Shown here in pieces: positions 34,494 to 40,180 of a stretch of DNA of 40,180 nucleotides (position 1 is the first letter of the stretch; each line of letters begins with the position of its first letter). The translations under genes were made by a program, and so were the position numbers. The notes under the pieces are model-generated. The model searched no databases. It was not told where the DNA came from and saw only the letters and a list, made by a program, of their open reading frames with translations. Source of the stretch: Acinetobacter gerneri DSM 14967 = CIP 107464 = MTCC 9824 (lineage in GTDB: Bacteria > Pseudomonadota > Gammaproteobacteria > Pseudomonadales > Moraxellaceae); assembly GCF_000368565.1 (NCBI RefSeq), contig NZ_KB849553.1, positions 62,791 through 102,970 of the forward strand, read 5' to 3'.

Positions 34494-36158
34494 TTAATTT
34501 TCCATATAATTCACATACGCAACATAACCAGATAAATTATGCTCTTGATCATCAATTCGTGTTCTAAAACGATCATGACGTACATAGAATGAATTTAATA
34601 TTTTTCTTGGGTTAGCCATATACATCGCCATTTCAGGGTAAAAGAAACCTGTTGCACGTTGAAACTCAACTCTATATTCAATTAGTGATTTTAAATCTTC
34701 CACTTGTGCTGATGCGTATAATTCAGTAAATTCAGTTTCTTTTAAACGCTGTACCATTTTATATGCAGACATCATCATTTCTAAGAATGTTGCATAAGCA
34801 GTTTTACGCTCTTTAATAAAGCTCATATGCTTTAAGTAATTATTGATACCAAACTGAAAATACTTTTCCTCAGGACAAATCATTGTTAATTCATTAGTAC
34901 AATAGCTTAACCAATGATCATGATATTTATCATATTTTTTATTAATAAAATGCTCAAACATCAATTTAACAGTTTCTAATAAAGGCTGATGTTGATTAAT
35001 TTGATACAAACGTAATAAACCAAGTGCAGCTTCCCCATCATAATAAACAATACGGAATTTTTCTTTGATTTCCAGTGATGGATAATGCAAGACATGCGTA
35101 GTCTCACCATTAACATCTACCATAAACCTAATCCCTTCTGCCAGTTTTTCTGCATAGGCAATATATTGGGAGTCTTTGGTTATTTCTTGATATTTTGCAA
35201 ACATAAAGATAGCTGTTGCATTGGATCCCAACTTAATTTCTAACTCAGTAGTCTTTCCATCAATCATAAAACCTTTATCGCCTACTTCCCGATAAAAATG
35301 GTCGATAGCATATTGAATCGATTTTTTTATTTGTGTTAAGTATTCAGTTTTATAATCTACTTCCAGCGTTTCCAGCAAAGCATAGATTGCCGTACAATGT
35401 CTAACAGTATTATAGCTATTAATTTCTCTATTATATGCTGGGAAATAACCATATATAAAACGACCATCTTGCTGGATTTCACGATGTAAAAATTCAGCAT
35501 TCTTTTTAATCAGCTCTACAATATGATCTTTTTTATTTCCAATTAAAAAGCGTATACCATTTTCACACCCTTGACTCTGCAAACATATAAAATCGTGATC
35601 TTCATAAAATGCAGAATAAGTATCAAACAACCAAACATCCTCAATTTCATTTAAAGAGAATTTTTTAGTAATACTTGGATACTTCTTTTTAATTGCATCA
35701 TTTAGATTTTTTTCATCAAAAAAGTTTGGTTCATTATAAACAACACCTTTAATAATTGCTTTTCCATATAACTCTTGCTCCAGAAAACTGATTTCAAAAT
35801 TTTTATCCAAACTTATACCTTTTCTCATATGATTATTATGCTTTTGAGAGTTTAATTCTTGAACAACATCTTGAAATGCTTTTTTCTCAATATTATATGC
35901 AATATCAACTTTCACATAATCAAATAATTCGCTATTTTTTTTATAAGTTTTATCTACAAAGTTGCATAATCTTTTAATTATTTTTGACAATTGTTCATCA
36001 TAATTTCCCCAGACTTGGCAACGCTGTTTTTTACTACCATAAGATAAAAAAATAGCATAAGCACTTTGCTGGATACTTTTATCAATAATCGTACTTTCAA
36101 TCCAAGATACTAACTTTTTTTTGAAATTAACTAATTCAATGTAAGAATTGATTGCCAT
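34494..36158 (-). CDS. Six-hairpin (alpha/alpha)-barrel-like protein, copy 2
   Basis: A 554-residue paralogue of the protein at 2390-4042, with the same landmarks: FLSYGSKKQRCQVW, NSQKHNNHMRKGISL, GVVYNEPNFFDEKNLNDAIK, YNTVRHCTAIYALLETLE, EIKLGSNATAIFMFAKYQE and a nearly identical C-terminus ending VRHDRFRTRIDDQEHNLSGY. The N-terminal 170 residues are more diverged, so the two copies are old duplicates that may act as a pair. The start at 36158 is preferred to one 12 codons upstream because it aligns with the paralogue. It lies directly downstream of the SD-repeat adhesin on the same strand, beyond a terminator, and any genes that once followed it were displaced by the IS630 element. No signal peptide is visible. 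Its function is unknown, probably linked to adhesin modification. Confidence 0.75.
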   Translation of the reverse strand: MAINSYIELVNFKKKLVSWIESTIIDKSIQQSAYAIFLSYGSKKQRCQVWGNYDEQLSKIIKRLCNFVDKTYKKNSELFDYVKVDIAYNIEKKAFQDVVQELNSQKHNNHMRKGISLDKNFEISFLEQELYGKAIIKGVVYNEPNFFDEKNLNDAIKKKYPSITKKFSLNEIEDVWLFDTYSAFYEDHDFICLQSQGCENGIRFLIGNKKDHIVELIKKNAEFLHREIQQDGRFIYGYFPAYNREINSYNTVRHCTAIYALLETLEVDYKTEYLTQIKKSIQYAIDHFYREVGDKGFMIDGKTTELEIKLGSNATAIFMFAKYQEITKDSQYIAYAEKLAEGIRFMVDVNGETTHVLHYPSLEIKEKFRIVYYDGEAALGLLRLYQINQHQPLLETVKLMFEHFINKKYDKYHDHWLSYCTNELTMICPEEKYFQFGINNYLKHMSFIKERKTAYATFLEMMMSAYKMVQRLKETEFTELYASAQVEDLKSLIEYRVEFQRATGFFYPEMAMYMANPRKILNSFYVRHDRFRTRIDDQEHNLSGYVAYVNYMEN

Positions 36159-36300
36159 ATTACACACTAAAACATCATATTTTAAATGCCCCAATTATAA
36201 CATAGCTATATATCGACTTCATTTAAATCTTAGGTTAAAAGATATTCGTATATTATTGTAAAAATATAGCAAGCATCCATTTAAAAATAGATCTAGACAA

Positions 36301-36326
36301 AGAAAAGGACCCTAAGGTCCTTTTCT
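36301..36326 (-). terminator. Terminator after the adhesin gene
   Basis: An 11-bp stem, AGAAAAGGACC/GGTCCTTTTCT, with a CTAA loop lies 27 bp beyond the adhesin stop. T-rich tails flank it in both directions. It separates the adhesin from the six-hairpin-like gene, which should have its own promoter in 36159-36300. Confidence 0.8.
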
Positions 36327-36352
36327 TTATTTCAATAATTTAAATATATAGA

Positions 36353-39300
36353 TTAATGCCAAACAATATTATTGTTGTTCAACAATTCATCTAAGGTCTT
36401 ATCAGAATTAATAGCGATTAAATCAACATAATGTGATTGACCTTCTGGTTGTCCAGAATAATCAGCCTGACCATTACGATCAATTTTTAGTACACCATCT
36501 TCATATGTAACATAGTCTTTGATGTTATCAACCGTTTGATTTCCGTCAAGCAACTTCGAAATATCAATCTTGTCACCCTCAGACGCATTGAAATCAGTCC
36601 AGGTATCGAAGCCATTACCACCATTACCACCGGCATTGGCAATAGTACTATCCAATACGTTGTAAATTACCGTATCGGCACCAGCACTCATAGTAAAGAT
36701 ATCATTCGCAGATGAACTCTCAACTTGATCAGCATGTTCAGTTGCAACAACGTTTTTACCAACATTGATTTCAAGTATAGCCTGCTCTTTCACACCCAAC
36801 TTAGAAACAGTCTCATATGTAAATTTATCCACACCAAATGCATTACCACTTGGTTGATAACTATAAGAACCATCTTTGTTGATTGTTAAAGTGCCGTATT
36901 GTCCTTCAACTTCAATTGATGCTGCACCTTTCTTCGGATCATTTACGAAGACTTCTTTAGCACCAACTTTCAATGAATCAATTTTGGTTATTCCATCATC
37001 GTTTGTAAGTAGATTACCTTTCACAATATCTACAGCAGAACTTACATAATCATCTGAATGAACAACGTGAGTTGTATAATCAATAGATTGGATCTTACCA
37101 TCTACTGATGTAACTTCTAATGTGTAATTTCCAGCTGGAAGATCCTGCAAGTTAATATTCAACTCAACATTTTTTCCTTTCACTGTCTGTGTAAATACTT
37201 GTCCAGTTGTTGTATTCGTCAACTTATAAGTTAACGTCACATCTTTCTTCGTAATCACCCCATCAGATTCAGTTTTAACGTTTAAGCTGGTAGATGCATC
37301 TTTACTATGTGCCGCAACTGTAAACTCTTTCATATATGTTTTAACGTTATCAAATAGGCCATAACTTTCGGCGTAATTGATTGTTGTTTCTACATTATGC
37401 TGTTCAAGAGCTGTTGTAATAAAGTCATCTTTGGCTGTATGCGTGCCAACTTTAATATTTAAAGTTTCAACTACAGACTTACCATTAGCATCCTGAGTGA
37501 CCAATTGGAATGTATCAACTTGACCATAAGGTGGCTTCCACCCTGCACCTGCATTAGCAGGTTTAACCACTGTATAAGTATAAGTACCATCACTATTAAT
37601 CGTTAATGTGCCGTATTTACCTTCTACAGTCGTTACTTTACCAGGTTCAACATCCTTACCATTTACTTTCAATAGAGCTGTTGAATCTTTCTCAGTCGCA
37701 TCACCAGCAACAGAACCTTGGTAGTTGGTTGGTGTGTTGTAGTCATAAATTTTATCATGATCAACATATAAACCCGAACCTTCTGCTACACCAAGCAAAC
37801 CTTTACTGTTTAGCATTGCGCGATATTCGCCTTCGCCAAACTGCATGGTTAACTGGTCAGATTTACCACCGAGTACAATAATCTTAAACCAGTCCTTTTC
37901 ATAATGAACTTGAACAAAATTACCAGTCGCAGGGTCTAGCTTAAAGATCACGAGATCGAAGACCTTACCAATCGAAATACCACCAGCACTGCCATGGAAT
38001 GTTAATTCGCGTACTTGATTCTCACCTACTGAGAACTCCATCGCACCGGCACCTGCTAACACATCAGCACTTAGAATTGGTCCTAGTAACCCAAGATCAA
38101 GTAACTTAAACCCAGTCGCATTCTTAATAGTCGATTTGTCAGTATCTAGAATAACCTGTGGTTCAAGATCAAGAACAACCGTATTATGAATTTCTATACG
38201 CTCTTCCCTTGGTGTAATGTTAAGTTCAATTTCGAGTGTAGCTTCAGCTGTATTACCCGATGGCGAAGTTACAACATAAGTGAACACATCCTTAGCACCG
38301 AATGGACCACGGAAATCCGAATTAACTGTATAGCTATAAGAACCATCAGCTTTTACTGTTAATTTGCCATACTCTCCCTCAATGATCACCTCTCCGTTAC
38401 CAGAAAGTGTTTTACCATTGATCGAAGTAATCGTCGTTCCTTCAGGTAAGTCATCTTTGCCAAATTTTGGATCCTCATCAGTCAACATATTGCCTGAAAT
38501 TGATCCTGTCATATCAGCTGCTTCGTTATAGTCATGAGTAATCGCATCAGTGATTTTTAAGCTATAACCCGTTAATGCTTGAATGCCTTGACCAGAAGCC
38601 ATTACAAACATCCACTTACCTTGAGCTAAGTTAAACTCGGTTTCTTTAGATTTACCACCAAGTAATACACTAACTACCCAGTTTTCTTTAACAGCTTGCT
38701 GTTCCCATTGTCCAGTACTTTCATTGAGCTTGTACACATACAAGTCCATAGTACCAACCACTTGAACACCCAAAGCAGAGCCTTGTAAGGTCAAATCTTT
38801 CGTCTGATTCGCACCAACATCAACAATAAGTGAACTATCGCCAAGGTTAGCTAATACATCAACACCCAATACAGGACCTAGACCTACGTTTACTACAGTA
38901 AAGCCTGTCTTCGAACTACCTTTAAGAACTGTATCTGTCGTTGACTTAGGCGTAGCATCTAAAATCAAATCGATAACATTATCAGCAGGAGCAAGAATTT
39001 TAGCTATACCTGCAATAATTTTATATGGATCTGATTCATTATTTGCTGCATCCGTAGCAGTGACATTAATGATCTTGCCACGTTCAACCGCTGTATCAAA
39101 ACTATAAATTGCTTTGCCTTCACCATTCGCCTGGAACTCAATAGGATTGCCATTCTTATCTAGTAATGGTTTACCTTCTGAGTCATACAACTTAATAGTT
39201 GCATGAGGTTCAGTTTCTACAGTTAATACAAGATTATCTGTATCAATTTGAACATCAATGATATCTGGTGCAGTGGTATCTTTAGCGTTAACAGTAGCAG

Positions 39301-40180
39301 GATCAGATGTGTTTTCAGCCTTATCAGTTAAAGTAACGTTAAGTTCTTCACCATTAGTAAATGGTTTATCAAGATCAACTGTCAAATTACCATCTGCATC
39401 AACCACGCCGCGACCGACAACATTACCATCTTTATCTTTAACAGTGACTGTTGTATTTGGCTCACCTTTACCAGTCAACTTCAAACCATCTTGGCTTACA
39501 TCTAGATCAGTTGGAGCATCAGGAGCTGTCGTATCTGGTGCAGTAACTGTCACTTCTGATGACTTATTTCCAGCCTCATCTTCCAGTTGAACGGTAACAT
39601 CCTCACCATTAGTTAATGGTTTTTCTAAATCAACCGCAAAGTTGCCTTCTTTATCAACTTTGCCTGTACCAATCACTTTACCATCTTGATCAGTAACATT
39701 AACCGTACTACCAGGCTCGCCCTTACCAGTTACTTGAGTACCATCTTCTGTAACAGCGACATCAGTTGGAGCATCTGGCGCAGTAATATCTGGCGCTGTT
39801 ACTTCAACTGGTGCTGACTTGTTTTTCCCATCAGCTTGTGCTGTAACATCTACTTTCTCACCATCAGCTTGTGCTGGTGTCAATGACACTTCAAATTTTC
39901 CATCTGGACCTGCAGTTGCACTACCTAAAACAGTGCCATCTTTTGCACTCACTGTAACTGTAGATCCTGGTTCAGCTGTACCAGTAAGCTTCGATCCATC
40001 TTCATTGAATTCAAGATCTTTTGGCTCATCTGTATCAGAGTCTGAATCGCTGTCAGAGTCTGAATCGCTGTCTGAATCCGAGTCGCTGTCTGAATCCGAG
40101 TCGCTGTCAGAGTCTGAATCGCTGTCTGAATCCGAGTCGCTGTCTGAATCCGAGTCACTATCTGAATCTGAATCGCTGTC
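36353..40180 (-). CDS. Large Ser-Asp-repeat, Bap-like type I-secreted adhesin (C-terminal part)
   Basis: An open frame of 1,275 residues runs from the window edge to a stop at 36353; the N-terminus is outside. Residues 1-49 are a perfect alternation of Asp and Ser. About 50-390 are Ig-like repeats (DTTAPDAPTDLDVSQDGLKL, LTGKGEPNTTVTVKDKDGN). Next, a module of about 140 residues occurs twice (LGPVLGVDVLANLG; LGPILSADVLAGAG), each copy followed by a VCBS-like unit (EYGKLTVKADGSYSYTV; KYGTLTINSDGTYTYTV), and a third VCBS-like unit lies near 1100. The C-terminal 120 residues (DIFTMSAGADTVIYNVLDST, FNASEGDKIDISKLL, ending NNIVWH) are a type I secretion target of the kind found in Bap-family proteins. 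It should be exported through a TolC-linked ABC system and held at the surface for adhesion and biofilm. Very acidic and Cys-free. The Ser-Asp tract is the kind of region glycosylated in staphylococcal Sdr proteins. Confidence 0.88.
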   Translation of the reverse strand, partial: DSDSDSDSDSDSDSDSDSDSDSDSDSDSDSDSDSDSDSDSDSDSDSDSDTDEPKDLEFNEDGSKLTGTAEPGSTVTVSAKDGTVLGSATAGPDGKFEVSLTPAQADGEKVDVTAQADGKNKSAPVEVTAPDITAPDAPTDVAVTEDGTQVTGKGEPGSTVNVTDQDGKVIGTGKVDKEGNFAVDLEKPLTNGEDVTVQLEDEAGNKSSEVTVTAPDTTAPDAPTDLDVSQDGLKLTGKGEPNTTVTVKDKDGNVVGRGVVDADGNLTVDLDKPFTNGEELNVTLTDKAENTSDPATVNAKDTTAPDIIDVQIDTDNLVLTVETEPHATIKLYDSEGKPLLDKNGNPIEFQANGEGKAIYSFDTAVERGKIINVTATDAANNESDPYKIIAGIAKILAPADNVIDLILDATPKSTTDTVLKGSSKTGFTVVNVGLGPVLGVDVLANLGDSSLIVDVGANQTKDLTLQGSALGVQVVGTMDLYVYKLNESTGQWEQQAVKENWVVSVLLGGKSKETEFNLAQGKWMFVMASGQGIQALTGYSLKITDAITHDYNEAADMTGSISGNMLTDEDPKFGKDDLPEGTTITSINGKTLSGNGEVIIEGEYGKLTVKADGSYSYTVNSDFRGPFGAKDVFTYVVTSPSGNTAEATLEIELNITPREERIEIHNTVVLDLEPQVILDTDKSTIKNATGFKLLDLGLLGPILSADVLAGAGAMEFSVGENQVRELTFHGSAGGISIGKVFDLVIFKLDPATGNFVQVHYEKDWFKIIVLGGKSDQLTMQFGEGEYRAMLNSKGLLGVAEGSGLYVDHDKIYDYNTPTNYQGSVAGDATEKDSTALLKVNGKDVEPGKVTTVEGKYGTLTINSDGTYTYTVVKPANAGAGWKPPYGQVDTFQLVTQDANGKSVVETLNIKVGTHTAKDDFITTALEQHNVETTINYAESYGLFDNVKTYMKEFTVAAHSKDASTSLNVKTESDGVITKKDVTLTYKLTNTTTGQVFTQTVKGKNVELNINLQDLPAGNYTLEVTSVDGKIQSIDYTTHVVHSDDYVSSAVDIVKGNLLTNDDGITKIDSLKVGAKEVFVNDPKKGAASIEVEGQYGTLTINKDGSYSYQPSGNAFGVDKFTYETVSKLGVKEQAILEINVGKNVVATEHADQVESSSANDIFTMSAGADTVIYNVLDSTIANAGGNGGNGFDTWTDFNASEGDKIDISKLLDGNQTVDNIKDYVTYEDGVLKIDRNGQADYSGQPEGQSHYVDLIAINSDKTLDELLNNNNIVWH
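40034..40180 (-). repeat. 18-bp tandem repeat encoding the Ser-Asp tract
   Basis: On the plus strand the unit GCTGTCTGAATCCGAGTC and close variants repeat in tandem about eight times up to the window edge. Each unit encodes three Asp-Ser pairs. Such arrays change length by slippage, so copy number is expected to vary between strains, and the true tract probably extends beyond the window. Confidence 0.9.

Noticed and set aside
39949..40158. 69-residue minus-strand frame rich in Thr, Ile and Gln
   Set aside because: It is the out-of-frame reading of the Ser-Asp repeat. The real frame of the adhesin runs uninterrupted from 40180 and gives pure Asp-Ser alternation.
40034..40180. Tandem repeat as a possible CRISPR array
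   Set aside because: The 18-bp units are directly adjacent with no spacers and encode a protein repeat in frame.

Overview
The window looks like an AT-rich gammaproteobacterial accessory region, most probably Acinetobacter. The evidence is an IS17/IS1008-type IS5 element with GGCTTTGTTGCACAAA ends, a large Bap-like type I-secreted adhesin with an Asn-rich C-terminus, a VF530-type small protein, and a decayed type I-F cas1. No database search was possible, so the genus is an inference. Both window ends fall inside repeats (an IS30 end on the left, an 18-bp tandem repeat encoding Ser-Asp on the right), as draft-contig ends often do.

Layout. 1-2283: nested insertion sequences (IS30 end; IS630-family end split by an IS427-group IS5 element; IS17-like element). 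2390-7321: three tightly packed plus-strand genes, namely a six-hairpin-like protein, a GT4 glycosyltransferase of the staphylococcal SdgA/SdgB/GtfA type, and a CapA-like metallophosphatase broken by one missing base. 7323-8000: a secreted metzincin-like protease. 8113-9564: IS66 remnant. 9803-13059: VF530 gene, decayed hipBA, a P-loop ATPase, decayed IS481 element. 13322-16669: SWIM/SNF2 helicase. 16687-20444: intact hipBA, a frameshifted XRE gene with repeated operator-like sites, and an Xre/ParS-type antitoxin gene split by a TnpB-only transposon. 20610-26756: three overlapping minus-strand genes, two with tyrosine-recombinase domains. 26950-29500: a small CxxC gene cut by an IS30 element, ribA, and an IS5 remnant. 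29731-32539: P4-type integrase and a third hipA/XRE pair in toxin-first order. 32744-34476: type I-F cas1 remnant, IS3 element, second IS630 end. 34494-40180: a second six-hairpin-like paralogue and the C-terminal 1,275 residues of a Ser-Asp-repeat adhesin.

How the genes may work together. The two ends of the window appear to belong to one system: a surface adhesin carrying a (Ser-Asp)n tract, two paralogous six-hairpin-like proteins, a glycosyltransferase like those that glycosylate Ser-Asp repeats in staphylococci, and a CapA-like partner. A Gram-negative, type I-secreted SD-repeat adhesin with its own Sdg-like glycosylation genes is the best candidate here for an undescribed system. The roughly 30 kb between the two parts is a mobile-element and toxin-antitoxin sink, bracketed by two inverted partial copies of the same IS630-family element. 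This suggests insertion or rearrangement split an originally compact locus.
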